The notes beneath the pieces were generated by a model. It was not told the DNA's origin and made no database searches. It was given only the letters and a program-made list of their open reading frames with translations. Positions 9,033 to 18,263 of a DNA stretch of 64,000 nt are shown piece after piece. Each line of letters opens with the position of its first letter. Position 1 is the first letter of the stretch. A program made the position numbers and the translations under genes. The DNA comes from Pseudomonas sp. IB20 (lineage in GTDB: Bacteria > Pseudomonadota > Gammaproteobacteria > Pseudomonadales > Pseudomonadaceae), in assembly GCF_009707325.1 (NCBI RefSeq), contig NZ_CP046103.1:3271610-3335609 (forward strand), read 5' to 3'.

Positions 9033-9704
9033 ATGGCCCACCCTACCGAGACCTTCCGCGCCCGTTATCGCGCCAACGTGAATCCCCATTACAACCCATG
9101 GCTCCACGCCTGTTTCGTGCTCGGCTACGGCATTTTCTGCATCACCCTGGCCTGGTCCTCCACCGAACACATCACCCCACTCCAGTGGCTGACGGTGCCC
9201 CTGACCCTGGTGTTCTTCAACCTGTGTATCTACCTCGTCCACCGCCACCTCGGCCACCACAAACACGCCCTCGCCAAACTGTTTTACGCGCGCCACACCG
9301 GCGACCATCACAGCTTCTTCACCCCCGGCCATATGACCTACGACAGCCCCCGGGACTGGCGCGTGATCCTGTTCCCCGCCTGGCTGATCGTGCTGCACAG
9401 CCTGGCTATCACCTTCCCCGCCTGGTGGCTGCTCAAACACCTGAGCCCGAACGTCGCCGGGCTGTTTGCCGGGTGCATGATCCTGGGCTATCTGCTTTAC
9501 GAAGTGTTCCACGCCTGCGAACACCTGCCCGCCGAACACCGCGTGGCTCGCCTGCCGTGGATTCGCCAGATGCACCAACTGCACGCCCTGCATCATCGGC
9601 GCGAGCTGATGCAGGGGCGCAATTTCAATATCGTGCTACCGCTGATGGATTACCTGTTCGGCACCCTGCACTGGGAGCCTGCCCCACGCGACAACTCAAA
9701 GTAG
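9033..9704 (+). CDS. Fatty acid hydroxylase / sterol desaturase superfamily membrane protein
   Basis: 223 residues with about four membrane helices and histidine clusters of the di-iron membrane hydroxylases: HRHLGHH, HTGDHH, HACEH and LHHRRE motifs spaced as expected for the fold. The likely activity is an oxygen-dependent hydroxylation or desaturation of a lipid in the inner membrane; the substrate is unknown. It stands alone, and the strong hairpin downstream suits the opposing gene better. Confidence 0.8.
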   Translation: MAHPTETFRARYRANVNPHYNPWLHACFVLGYGIFCITLAWSSTEHITPLQWLTVPLTLVFFNLCIYLVHRHLGHHKHALAKLFYARHTGDHHSFFTPGHMTYDSPRDWRVILFPAWLIVLHSLAITFPAWWLLKHLSPNVAGLFAGCMILGYLLYEVFHACEHLPAEHRVARLPWIRQMHQLHALHHRRELMQGRNFNIVLPLMDYLFGTLHWEPAPRDNSK

Positions 9705-9717
9705 GCGCTCACCAACG

Positions 9718-9746
9718 AAAAAGGGGCAGTCCAAATGGACTGCCCC
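9718..9746 (-). terminator. Rho-independent terminator for the PPC-domain gene
   Basis: GGGGCAGTCC and GGACTGCCCC form a perfect 10-bp stem with a 4-base loop. Read on the minus strand it is followed by TTTTT, so it terminates the leftward gene. Confidence 0.8.
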
Positions 9747-9755
9747 CTGCCTCAC

Positions 9756-11123
9756 TCAAGTCAATCGATCAGCGCACGATGCGCTGGCTGCAGATATGAC
9801 CCAGGCTGACGTACTGCGAGATATTGCCGCCCACGCCCACACCCGGAAACTCCTTGAGCTCGATGCGCCAGCCACCCTCGTTGAACCAGGTATCCCAGTG
9901 ATGCCGGTCCTGGCCTCGTAATTGACCCAGTTGTAGGGGCCACTGAAGCGCTTGTCGACCCGAAGTACCGGGGTGACACCGCGCAAGGGTGCACCGGTAC
10001 TGTCAGACCATCGGGTGCTCCAGCTCAGGCTGCGCGCCGCCTGGGTGGCCAGTTGGTAGATCGAGCTGGGGATGCGCACCACGTTGTCGCCGTTTACGTC
10101 GTACTGGTCCAGGCGTGGCGCCGAACCCAGGCTCAACTTATATTGCGCCTGCGGGTTCAGTGCTACCGCCGGGTTGGCCCGCACACGCACCTTGACGGTG
10201 TAGCCCGGGGTCAAGTTCGGGTAAGTCGAGGTGGAACCTTGCGGGACTTCCACCCAGTTATTGCCATCAAAGCGCTCGAAAATCCACTGGTTGCGTGTGC
10301 CCGCGCCGTCATCGCCGAGGAACATACCCACGCCTTGGCCGCGCAACGAGGTGAAGTCGAAGTAATCGACATCGTTGACGCTATCGAGGTTGCCCGACAC
10401 CTGGTTCAACCCATCCGGCAGCGCAAATGCGGTTTGCGGGGTGTCGTTGGGTTCATAAGCATCGATATTGCTATCCACCGCCACGCCGAAACTGAACTGC
10501 GAGTTGCTCGCGGTATTGGCCACCATGAACCAGTAATAGTCACCGGCCGCCAGCACACCGTTGAGGTATTCATCGGCATTGCCAGCGTTATCGGAGGTGC
10601 CCAATGGCGTCAGGTTACCCTGGCCATCATCGTGGAACAGGGTCAATGACATGTCGGTACCGGCGCTCTGGTTCAGCAACTGTACCTGGATCCGCGCGTT
10701 TTTCGGCAGGTTGAAGTGGTAGGCGATTTGCGCACCGGTCTCCACCCCGGTAAGGGTGTACAGCTTGTTGATATCCAGGGTTGGAAACAGCGGCGTGAAT
10801 GCAGCAATCGCAGCGTCTTTCATTTGCGCCTGGTCGGGTTTCTTCAACTCGCCAACCTTGGTGTCGACCGCCACGTTGCTGGGGGCCGCCTTGCTCGCAG
10901 GCGCCTTGGCCTTGCCGGCCTTCGCCGCGTTGAGCTTTTGCTTGAGCGCGTCCGAGACCTGGATCGACTCCAGCGTACCGCCGGGGTTCAGCGCGTTACC
11001 CACGGCCTGCTTGAGCGTTTCTGCGCTGAGTTTCGGGAGGCTTGGTTCGGCCAGGGCGAAGGCCGAAACGAAGCAGGAGGCCGCCATGGCCGCGCCCAGC
11101 ATAAAGGCTTTTTTCAATTTCAT
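9756..11123 (-). CDS. Secreted protein with pre-peptidase C-terminal (PPC)-type domain, 3' end frameshifted
   Basis: 455 residues as read. The N terminus is a signal peptide (MKLKKAFMLGAAMAASCFVSA). The middle carries PPC-like beta-strand segments (DAYEPNDTPQTAFALP, VNDVDYFDF). After WVNYEA near 9918 the current frame turns into low-complexity Arg/Ser-rich sequence, while the next frame continues sensibly as HWDTWFNEGGWRIELKEFPG and ends at TGA 9769-9771. A one-base loss near 9913-9918 therefore best explains the end; it is either a true mutation or a sequencing error. The intact protein would be about 451 residues. No peptidase domain is seen, so its role is unknown. Confidence 0.65.
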   Translation of the reverse strand: MKLKKAFMLGAAMAASCFVSAFALAEPSLPKLSAETLKQAVGNALNPGGTLESIQVSDALKQKLNAAKAGKAKAPASKAAPSNVAVDTKVGELKKPDQAQMKDAAIAAFTPLFPTLDINKLYTLTGVETGAQIAYHFNLPKNARIQVQLLNQSAGTDMSLTLFHDDGQGNLTPLGTSDNAGNADEYLNGVLAAGDYYWFMVANTASNSQFSFGVAVDSNIDAYEPNDTPQTAFALPDGLNQVSGNLDSVNDVDYFDFTSLRGQGVGMFLGDDGAGTRNQWIFERFDGNNWVEVPQGSTSTYPNLTPGYTVKVRVRANPAVALNPQAQYKLSLGSAPRLDQYDVNGDNVVRIPSSIYQLATQAARSLSWSTRWSDSTGAPLRGVTPVLRVDKRFSGPYNWVNYEARTGITGIPGSTRVAGASSSRSFRVWAWAAISRSTSAWVISAASASCADRLT

Positions 11124-11255
11124 TTTTTATCCATCCATAGTTAAAAAATTGAAGCTCAGGTGACATCCGGTCACCTAGGGTGAAATGTAGGACGCTACTG
11201 GATAAATGAACAGTGATTTTTTTGAAAAAAATAGTCGCCTGGAAAAGAAAAGCGT

Positions 11256-12320
11256 TTAATACCCCGTCATCTCCAGATAGCCCACGCCACCTTCAAACTG
11301 CACGGGCCCTTCCCAGTACGGGATGCTCAGGTTCATCCACGCCTTCGGGTTGACGGCCTGGGGGGTGATATCCAGGTGTTTGCTTGGGATTTTCAGCGAC
11401 CAGCGCGTAGGAACAGGACGCCCGTCGATGGCGGTGGTGGACAAGGGTGTGAGCTGAATATCTTCATTGCGCAGGGTCTGGGTGTGGCCCTGCGGGTCGA
11501 TCCAGGTGCCGGTCAGGTAACCCGCGCCGTCTTTTTGCCGCACCCGAAACAGCATCAACTGCTCGCCACGGTCCAGGTGCAGGGAAAACCAGTCCCAGCC
11601 AGTTTGGCTGGCCGCCAGAGGTTGGCTGCTCCATTCGCGGTCGAGCCAGGCGGGGCCACTGACCTGGTAGGTCTTGCCGTCGATGCTGACGCTGCCGGTC
11701 GCGGTAAAAAATGGCTGGCTGTAGTAGTAGGACGCTTGCCCCTGATCGGACTTGCGGCTGTAGCCGTTATCGCCTTGCAGCACCAACGGGCGGCTGGAGG
11801 TCAGGTGCAAGTCGTAGGCGAACTGCGGGCCGCAGGCAGTGAGTTGCATATCCGCCAAGGCGCTCACGGCGCCGGGGCGGGTGACGAAATTCCAGTCGTC
11901 GATCCAGGCATTGAATGGCACGGTCTGGGCCCCCGCTTGCCCGATGCCGCCACGGGCGAAGCGTTCGGCGGCGTAGTGCTGGGTGGCGGACGTCACGGCG
12001 GCGTGGCCAAGCCAGATGGTGGAGTCGTGCCAGCCGGGCTGCGTCGGCCCCGCCTTCAGCGCGTTGCGAAACAGCGTCCATTGCACGCCGAACACATTGC
12101 CTTGGGCGTCCTTGAGGTTGGCGGTGACGTACCACCACTCGATGCGAAAGCCATCATGGGGGCCGTGATCCTCAGGAAAGCTGAACACTTTACCGGGCAC
12201 CACCTGGGCAAAGTCCGCGGCATCGTTGCCCAGGCCTGCGAAGCTTTCTGGCGGCGCTGGCGCCTTGTCACAGGCCGTCAGCAGCAACACAGCAGCCCAC
12301 AGCAGCGCTTTAATCTTCAT
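11256..12320 (-). CDS. AttH-like lipocalin-domain lipoprotein (hydratase-like)
   Basis: 354 residues. The N terminus has a lipobox (LLLTAC), so it is probably a lipoprotein. The body (DGFRIEWWYVTANL, WLGHAAVT, GPAWLDREWSS) matches the AttH/CrtC-like lipocalin fold often annotated as carotenoid 1,2-hydratase. It overlaps the permease stop by 11 bp. ATG 12320 is used, with GAGGA 9 bases upstream. In AttEFGH-type operons this protein is the exported partner of a LolD/FtsX-like transporter; its substrate is undefined. Confidence 0.82.
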   Translation of the reverse strand: MKIKALLWAAVLLLTACDKAPAPPESFAGLGNDAADFAQVVPGKVFSFPEDHGPHDGFRIEWWYVTANLKDAQGNVFGVQWTLFRNALKAGPTQPGWHDSTIWLGHAAVTSATQHYAAERFARGGIGQAGAQTVPFNAWIDDWNFVTRPGAVSALADMQLTACGPQFAYDLHLTSSRPLVLQGDNGYSRKSDQGQASYYYSQPFFTATGSVSIDGKTYQVSGPAWLDREWSSQPLAASQTGWDWFSLHLDRGEQLMLFRVRQKDGAGYLTGTWIDPQGHTQTLRNEDIQLTPLSTTAIDGRPVPTRWSLKIPSKHLDITPQAVNPKAWMNLSIPYWEGPVQFEGGVGYLEMTGY

Positions 12321-14772
12321 TGGCAAACGTCCTCAGCAAATCCGCCGGGCGGCTGCGGTACAACTGCCACAGCGGCCAGGCCGAGGCCAGCAAGGTGGCC
12401 AGCAGCGCCAGCCCCAACAATTGCGCAAGCTGCCACGGGAATACCTGCAACGGCAGGCGCCAGCCGAATGCCTGCACGTTGATCACCGCGTCCAGGCACC
12501 ACGCCAGCAGCAGGCCCAATGGCAACGCCAACACCAAGGTCAGCACCGCCAGCAGCCAGGTCTGGCCCAGGTTGAGCAGCATCAATTGCCGACGCGTCAC
12601 ACCCAGCGCCCACAGCGGCGCGAGTTGGCCCAGGCGGCTTTGGCTCTGGGTCAGCAAGCTGATAAACAACGCCACCCCGGCGACGCCGAGGGTGAGGCTG
12701 TTCAACGCAGCCGTTGCGGCAAAGGTGCGTTCGAACACCTGGCTCGACCAGCCTTTGAGTTGCTGTTGATCGACGATGCGGCTGTCTTCCAATGCAAACG
12801 CACGCTGCACCTCGCGCACCAGCGGCGGCACATTCTGCGGCAGCACCCGCAGGTTGAAGCGGGCCGGTGTCAGCCCCGGCCAGTGCGCCAGCAGGTGCTT
12901 GGCATTGACCAGCAGATGGCCTTTGGGGTTGCCGTAGTCGGCGTAAACCCCCACCACCTTGGGGGACCAAACGCCCTCAGGCGTGGGAATAACGACCGCA
13001 TCGCCGAGTCGCACCTTCAAGCGCCGCGCCAGTTGTTCGCTGAGCATCACCGTGTCGCCTTGCAGCAACTGGTCCCAAGGCTCGCTCACGCGCTCCAATA
13101 ACGGCCAGTGCTGACGATAAGTGGGGTCGTCGACCACGCCGAACACGTCCGCCGGCCAGCCCTGCAACTGCACCGCGACCTGCCAGGTGGGCAGCACCGC
13201 TTGCACGAGCGGTTGCTGCGCCAACCAGGTGCTGAGCTGCTCGGCCTGGGCCGGGGTTTGCGGGTTGAGGTACAGCTCGGCCGTGAGACGTTGCTCCAAC
13301 CAGTTATTGAAGGTCTGGCGAAAGCCCGAGGTCATCGAACCTGCACCGATGTTCGCCGCCAAGGCCAGCAGCAACGCCATCAGCGCCAGGCTCAAGGCCG
13401 GCAACTGCTGGCGGCAGTCGGCCAAAAACCACTGACCGAGTACTGAACGGCTACGCCCGAGCACCGCCGTCAGCAGGCCGTTGAGCACCACCGGCAAACC
13501 GAGCGCTGCCCCCAACAGCAAAGCCGCCATCAACACAAACCCGGCAGCCAGGCTGTCGCCCAGCCACAGCGCCAGCAGCGCGATCACCAGCGCGGTCGCC
13601 GCCACCCAACCCTGGCGCCGCAGCCAGCGCCCGTGCGCGTCATGCCAGGCTTGGGCATTGGCCAGCGCCAGCAGCGGCAAACGCGCCGCCCGCCACAGGC
13701 TGCTGCCACCTGCGAGCAATGCGCCGAGCAGGCTCAGGCCCAAGCCGGCCATCCACCACCATGGGCTGAGGCTCAATTGGCCCGGCACCTCGGCGCCGTA
13801 CAGGCCGCGTAAACTGGCGGCCACATCCGGCAGCAACAGGCTGGCCAGCAGGTAACCGCTGGCGACGCCGAGCACGCCACCGAGCAACGACAACACGCCG
13901 AGTTCGACGCCCAGGCTCAGGATCAGCATGCGCGCACTGACCCCGCAGGCACGCAAGGTGCGCAGCAATCCACGGCGTTGCTCCAGTGCCAGGCCGATGG
14001 CGGCGTGCACAATAAACAAGCCCACCACAAACGACAAAAAGCCCAGGGCGTCGAGGTTCAGGTGAAAGCTTTCGGTGAGGCGCGCAAGGTTGTTGTCCTC
14101 GCCGTGCTTGAGTTGCAGCGCGGCAGGCGGTGTGGGATGGCGGGCGGCAAAGGCCTTGTCCAGCAGCAGGCGCGACAGTTGGCCGGGCATTTCCAGCAGC
14201 GACTGGGCGAAGCCGATATCGGTCAGCAACAGGCCCGGCGCCATGTCCGGTTGAGCCTGCAACGGCGGCAAGGCCTGCCCGCTCGCGGTCAGCGGTTGCT
14301 CACCTTCGTGCAACCCCAAGGCGACCAAGGTCTGCGGCGCGATCCAGGTACGCCCCGGCGGGTTGAAAAAAGCCAGCATTTGCGCCTGGCTCAAGCGCTG
14401 CCCCGCCACCGCGCCGCCGCCGGGCAACGACAGCGGGTCGATGCCCATCAGCTGCAGGCGTTGTGCTTCATGCCCCTTGAGCAGCAACCGGCCCTGCACC
14501 ACCGGCGACACCGGCCAACCAGCGCGGCGCAGCTCGGCAAACAGTGCTTGGGGGAAGCTGGCGCCGTCTGGCGCACTCAGGCTGGCTTGCGGCTCACCGC
14601 CGATCAGTTGGCTGGCGCGTGCATAGCTGTCCCGCGCTTGGCTGTTGAGGGCCTGCACACCGGTCAACAGCGCGGTCGCCAGCCACAGGCCGGTCAGCAC
14701 GCTGAAAAACTGCACCGGGTGGCGCCGCCAATGGCTGATCAGCGCACGCAACGCCCAATAAAACACCGCCAT
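12310..14772 (-). CDS. FtsX-like ABC transporter permease (fused double MacB/FtsX unit)
   Basis: 820 residues with a membrane segment near the N terminus, a large periplasmic region, a cluster of helices in the middle and another at the C terminus, as in two FtsX-type permeases joined end to end (LolC/LolE-like halves). ATG 14772 begins MAVFYWALRALISHW, one base after the ATPase stop. It probably moves a lipid or lipoprotein out of the inner membrane rather than importing a solute. Confidence 0.88.
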   Translation of the reverse strand: MAVFYWALRALISHWRRHPVQFFSVLTGLWLATALLTGVQALNSQARDSYARASQLIGGEPQASLSAPDGASFPQALFAELRRAGWPVSPVVQGRLLLKGHEAQRLQLMGIDPLSLPGGGAVAGQRLSQAQMLAFFNPPGRTWIAPQTLVALGLHEGEQPLTASGQALPPLQAQPDMAPGLLLTDIGFAQSLLEMPGQLSRLLLDKAFAARHPTPPAALQLKHGEDNNLARLTESFHLNLDALGFLSFVVGLFIVHAAIGLALEQRRGLLRTLRACGVSARMLILSLGVELGVLSLLGGVLGVASGYLLASLLLPDVAASLRGLYGAEVPGQLSLSPWWWMAGLGLSLLGALLAGGSSLWRAARLPLLALANAQAWHDAHGRWLRRQGWVAATALVIALLALWLGDSLAAGFVLMAALLLGAALGLPVVLNGLLTAVLGRSRSVLGQWFLADCRQQLPALSLALMALLLALAANIGAGSMTSGFRQTFNNWLEQRLTAELYLNPQTPAQAEQLSTWLAQQPLVQAVLPTWQVAVQLQGWPADVFGVVDDPTYRQHWPLLERVSEPWDQLLQGDTVMLSEQLARRLKVRLGDAVVIPTPEGVWSPKVVGVYADYGNPKGHLLVNAKHLLAHWPGLTPARFNLRVLPQNVPPLVREVQRAFALEDSRIVDQQQLKGWSSQVFERTFAATAALNSLTLGVAGVALFISLLTQSQSRLGQLAPLWALGVTRRQLMLLNLGQTWLLAVLTLVLALPLGLLLAWCLDAVINVQAFGWRLPLQVFPWQLAQLLGLALLATLLASAWPLWQLYRSRPADLLRTFANED

Positions 14773-14773
14773 C

Positions 14774-15442
14774 TCAGCGCGCGTCCGCAGGCACGACACG
14801 GCCGCGGTGCAACACCACTTGCTGGTCCAGGCGCGCGGCGATGCGCGGGCTGTGCGTGACCATCAACAGGCTGGTGGGGCTGTCGCGCAACAGGTCGAGC
14901 AACAGTTGCAGCACTTCATCGCTGGTGGCTTCGTCGAGATTGCCGGTCGGCTCATCGGCCAGCAGCAAGCCAGGGCGCGACGCCAACGCACGCCCCACCG
15001 CAACCCGTTGCTGTTGGCCGCCGGACAGTTGCTCGGGATAGCGCCTGAGCAAATCGCCCAACCCCAGGCGCTCCACCAAATGCGCCTGCCACTGCGGATC
15101 AAAGCGCCCCGCCAACCGCGCCTGGAATGCCAGGTTGTCGTCCACGCGCAAACTGCCGATCAGGTTGAACTGTTGGAACACCAGGCCGATTTCAGTCCGC
15201 CGCCAGTGGGCCAGCTGCGCTTCGCTGAGTTGGTCCAGGCGCTGCTCGCCCACCTGAATGCTGCCGCCATCCACCTGATCAAGCCCGGCCACCAGATGCA
15301 GCAATGTGCTTTTTCCGCTGCCGGACTCGCCCATCAGCGCCAGGCTGCTACGCTCACCCAGGAACAAGTCAACGCCCGCCAGCACTGCAAGCGGGCCCTG
15401 CGGGGTGGCGTAGCTTTTTAGGACACCTTGCACCTGCAACAT
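14774..15442 (-). CDS. LolD/MacB-type ABC transporter ATP-binding protein
   Basis: 222 residues with Walker A GESGSGKST, Q-loop FQQFNLI, signature LSGGQQQRVAVGRALA and Walker B LLLADEPTGNLD, which together define the LolD/MacB/FtsE branch. ATG 15442 was chosen because MLQVQGVLKSY starts the domain. It is first in a three-gene operon with the fused permease and the AttH-like lipoprotein. Confidence 0.92.
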   Translation of the reverse strand: MLQVQGVLKSYATPQGPLAVLAGVDLFLGERSSLALMGESGSGKSTLLHLVAGLDQVDGGSIQVGEQRLDQLSEAQLAHWRRTEIGLVFQQFNLIGSLRVDDNLAFQARLAGRFDPQWQAHLVERLGLGDLLRRYPEQLSGGQQQRVAVGRALASRPGLLLADEPTGNLDEATSDEVLQLLLDLLRDSPTSLLMVTHSPRIAARLDQQVVLHRGRVVPADAR

Positions 15443-15571
15443 AAGAACGCTCGTTCGAAGGACTCCGAACGAGCATAACGGCTGACCGTCGGCCCTACGC
15501 AAATTTTTGACATGGATTTCACTGCTTGCCCACCCTCGCCCCTCTAAATTGCCCGCCACGCGCCGATACTC

Positions 15572-15602
15572 GGCAACTTATTAGTTGCCAGCCACGGCAA
15601 CT
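15572..15602. promoter_or_regulatory. Threefold GGCAACT motif upstream of the phosphatase gene
   Basis: GGCAACT-TATT-AGTTGCC is a perfect inverted repeat (15572-15589), and a third GGCAACT begins at 15596, 24 bases after the first. It lies about 120 bases before the phosphatase start. It could be a regulator site or a small hairpin; the cognate protein is not identified. Confidence 0.35.
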
Positions 15603-15718
15603 TTTAACCGCCAGATGTTCAGCAAAAAGACAGCAGCCCTGTGACAGCCTCCCATTCCCTTATGGGAATTCGTCAATGCGTTGCGCCTACTTAATAAAAA
15701 ACACTGCTGACAGTGCCC

Positions 15719-16396
15719 ATGGTGAATGATGTGGTTGACCTTACTCTGACCAAACCGCGCTCACGCCGGGGCTATTTCAAAAAAATGCAAAAGTGGTGGG
15801 CGGGTCTCGCCGTCATTGCCCTGCTGCTCACCGCTTTCCTGATGTGGCCGTCATCGCCGCGTGACCTGGGCGTCGGCAATCGCTTGCTGACCTCACAAGT
15901 GCTGCCCGCCTGGCGCGACGGCGACCTGATTGTGCTGGTGCGCCACGAAGAGCGATGCGACCGCTCGACAAACCCCTGCTTCGGTTCACCTGAAGGCCTG
16001 ACAGTCTTAGGCACTCAACGCGCCCAAGAGCTGGGCAAGGCCTTTACGAAGCTGGGCATGGGCTACAGCGATGTGCTTGCCAGCCCCGCCCTGCGCACCG
16101 TTCAGACCTCGCAGTTTATGTTCGGCAAAGCAGCCGATCTGACTACCAGCGAAAAAGCTATCTGCGGCAAGGACATGGGCGAAGAACTGCTCAGCCACAA
16201 ACAGCCCGCACGCAACCTGGTTTTTGTCACCCACAGTGGCTGTATCGCCGATTTCGAAACCACGCTGGGCTTCCCCCGCGCGGCGTTCCCTCAGTACGGC
16301 AGCGCCCTGTTCATACGCGTAAAAGCCAACGGTAAGTTCGAGACACTGGGCATCATGAACAGCCAAGCCTGGGCCGCCGTACTGAAAAAGCTCTAA
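15719..16396 (+). CDS. Histidine phosphatase family protein (Ais-like)
   Basis: 225 residues. A membrane anchor spans roughly residues 26-45, followed by a branch-2-like phosphatase domain with the catalytic VLVRHEERCDR (RHE rather than RHG) and the second histidine in VFVTHSGC. Ais/PmrG of enterics, a lipopolysaccharide core heptose phosphatase, has this form, and the next gene is arnT, so an envelope role is likely. Starts at GTG 15713 or ATG 15719 are both possible. Confidence 0.75.
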   Translation: MVNDVVDLTLTKPRSRRGYFKKMQKWWAGLAVIALLLTAFLMWPSSPRDLGVGNRLLTSQVLPAWRDGDLIVLVRHEERCDRSTNPCFGSPEGLTVLGTQRAQELGKAFTKLGMGYSDVLASPALRTVQTSQFMFGKAADLTTSEKAICGKDMGEELLSHKQPARNLVFVTHSGCIADFETTLGFPRAAFPQYGSALFIRVKANGKFETLGIMNSQAWAAVLKKL

Positions 16397-16484
16397 CACT
16401 TTTTTACATATATCACGTCCCATGTTCAGGAATACGACAGGCCTGCTCTGGCAAGTTTAGTTGCACCTGTTACTTCTGGACGTC

Positions 16485-16586
16485 ATGAATACTTTCATCG
16501 ACTTAGTGAACTTTGTGATCCTTTCTACTCTTACTAACCTGCCCCCTTACTTCACCTTTAAACGTCAAGGAGCGACGTTTTCATGA
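16485..16586 (+). CDS. Possible 33-codon ORF overlapping the arnT start
   Basis: An ATG-to-TGA frame of 33 codons. Its stop overlaps the arnT start as ATGA, the geometry of translational coupling. The product would be hydrophobic at first ([20 protein letters not shown]) and basic near the end (FKRQG). The Shine-Dalgarno is weak (GGA 4 bases upstream). It may be a leader, a small membrane protein, or chance. Confidence 0.35.
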   Translation: MNTFIDLVNFVILSTLTNLPPYFTFKRQGATFS

Positions 16587-18238
16587 CCCGCCTGAAACCC
16601 TTACCGCTATTGTTACTGGCCTTCGCCGTGTTTTATCTATTGCCCATGGGCCTGCACGGTTTATGGACCCCGGATGAAACCCGCCTCGCCCAGATCAGCC
16701 AGGAAATGCTCCTGAGCGGCAACTGGGTCGCACCGCACTTCATGGGTGTGCGCTATTTCGAAAAACCCGCTGCCGGCTATTGGCTGATCGCCCTTGGCCA
16801 GGCAGTGTTTGGCGAAAACCTGTTCGGCGTGCGCATCGCCTCGGCGTTGACCACCGGCCTGAGCGTGATACTGGCTTACCTCATCGCACGCCGCCTGTGG
16901 AACGACCCACGCAAGAGCTTCGCCTGCGCCCTGCTCTACATGAGCTTTGGGCTGGTGGCCGGGCAAGCGGGTTACTCCAACCTCGACCCGCAATTCACCT
17001 TATGGGTCAACCTCAGCCTGGTTGCGCTGTGGTTTGCGCTGGACAACCGCACCTCGCGTGGCCGGATGGGCGCCTGGGCAGTGCTGGGCGTGGCCTGCGC
17101 CATGGGTTTTATGACCAAGGGCTTTCTGGCCTGGCTGTTGCCCGTGCTGATTGCCGTGCCGTACATGCTTTGGCAGCGACGCTTGGGTGAATTGCTGCGC
17201 TACGGCCCGATCGCCATTGGGGTCGCGCTGCTGCTGTGCCTGCCGTGGGTGTGGGCGATTCATCTGCAGGAACCGGACTACTGGCGCTTCTTTTTCTGGC
17301 ACGAGCACATCCGCCGCTTTTCCTCCGACAAAGCACAGCATGCGCGGGCCTGGTGGTTCTTCCTGCCGATCATGGTCGTGGCGTGCCTGCCGTGGGCGGC
17401 GTTGTTGCCAAGCACAGCGCTCAAGGCCTGGAAAGACAAAGGCCAACCGGCGATTATTTTCCTCGGCTTGTGGTTGCTGCTGCCCCTGGTTTTTTTCAGC
17501 CTGAGCAACGGCAAGCTGCCCACCTACATCATGCCGTGCCTGCTGCCGCTGGCGTTGCTGATGGGCCATGCCGTGACCGACCTGATCAACCGCGGCAAAA
17601 TCCGCGCCCTGCGGGTCAACGGCCTGCTCAACCTCGCCATCGGCGTGGCTGCGATGGCGGCACTGATTTACCTGCAAATCGATGACCCGCTGTACAGCAA
17701 CAGCCACGCTGAGATGTACAGCCTGTCCCTGACCTTCATCGTGCTGCTGGGTTGGATCCTGGCCAACGTGCTGCAAGCCTTCCGCCCGCTGACGCTGTGG
17801 GCCATGCCCGCACTGGGCATCGGCTTGCTGGTCGCCCTACTGCCGGCTGGCATGCCGGAAGAAGTCACGGATACCGCAATGCCCGATCAGTTCGTCCTCC
17901 AGCATCTGGATGAACTGCAACAAACCCATGCTCTTATCAGCAATGAACTGGGCTCGGCGTCCGCATTGTCCTGGCGACTGCGGCGGCCTGAAGTGGCTTT
18001 TTATGACACCCGGGGCGAACTGAGCTACGGCCTCAAATATGCGGATTCGGTGCACCGCAAAGTCGATCTGGACAGCATTCAGACCTGGCTCGCCGATGCG
18101 CGCCAGCAAGGTTCGGTCGGGGTGCTGATGCGCGTCAGAAGCACCAGCGAGCATCGCGAAGAAGGGCAATTGCCGCCGGGAGGCAAGCGCTATCGCAAAG
18201 GCGCCATGCTACTGATCATCTACCCGAAAATTCCTTAA
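16583..18238 (+). CDS. arnT: Lipid A 4-amino-4-deoxy-L-arabinose transferase (ArnT, GT39/GT-C)
   Basis: 551 residues, the normal length. The N-terminal [16 protein letters not shown] holds the conserved acidic pair of the first periplasmic loop, and [14 protein letters not shown] follows as in ArnT. About 12 membrane helices precede a soluble periplasmic C-terminal domain ([21 protein letters not shown]). It moves L-Ara4N from undecaprenyl phosphate to lipid A, lowering the charge and increasing polymyxin resistance. ATG 16583 has AAGGAG 9 bases upstream. The arnBCADEF genes are not nearby, so this is an extra or detached copy, as known for arnT2 of fluorescent pseudomonads. Confidence 0.88.
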   Translation: MTRLKPLPLLLLAFAVFYLLPMGLHGLWTPDETRLAQISQEMLLSGNWVAPHFMGVRYFEKPAAGYWLIALGQAVFGENLFGVRIASALTTGLSVILAYLIARRLWNDPRKSFACALLYMSFGLVAGQAGYSNLDPQFTLWVNLSLVALWFALDNRTSRGRMGAWAVLGVACAMGFMTKGFLAWLLPVLIAVPYMLWQRRLGELLRYGPIAIGVALLLCLPWVWAIHLQEPDYWRFFFWHEHIRRFSSDKAQHARAWWFFLPIMVVACLPWAALLPSTALKAWKDKGQPAIIFLGLWLLLPLVFFSLSNGKLPTYIMPCLLPLALLMGHAVTDLINRGKIRALRVNGLLNLAIGVAAMAALIYLQIDDPLYSNSHAEMYSLSLTFIVLLGWILANVLQAFRPLTLWAMPALGIGLLVALLPAGMPEEVTDTAMPDQFVLQHLDELQQTHALISNELGSASALSWRLRRPEVAFYDTRGELSYGLKYADSVHRKVDLDSIQTWLADARQQGSVGVLMRVRSTSEHREEGQLPPGGKRYRKGAMLLIIYPKIP

Positions 18239-18263
18239 CGTTACGCCCACGGCGAGTAAGCCC

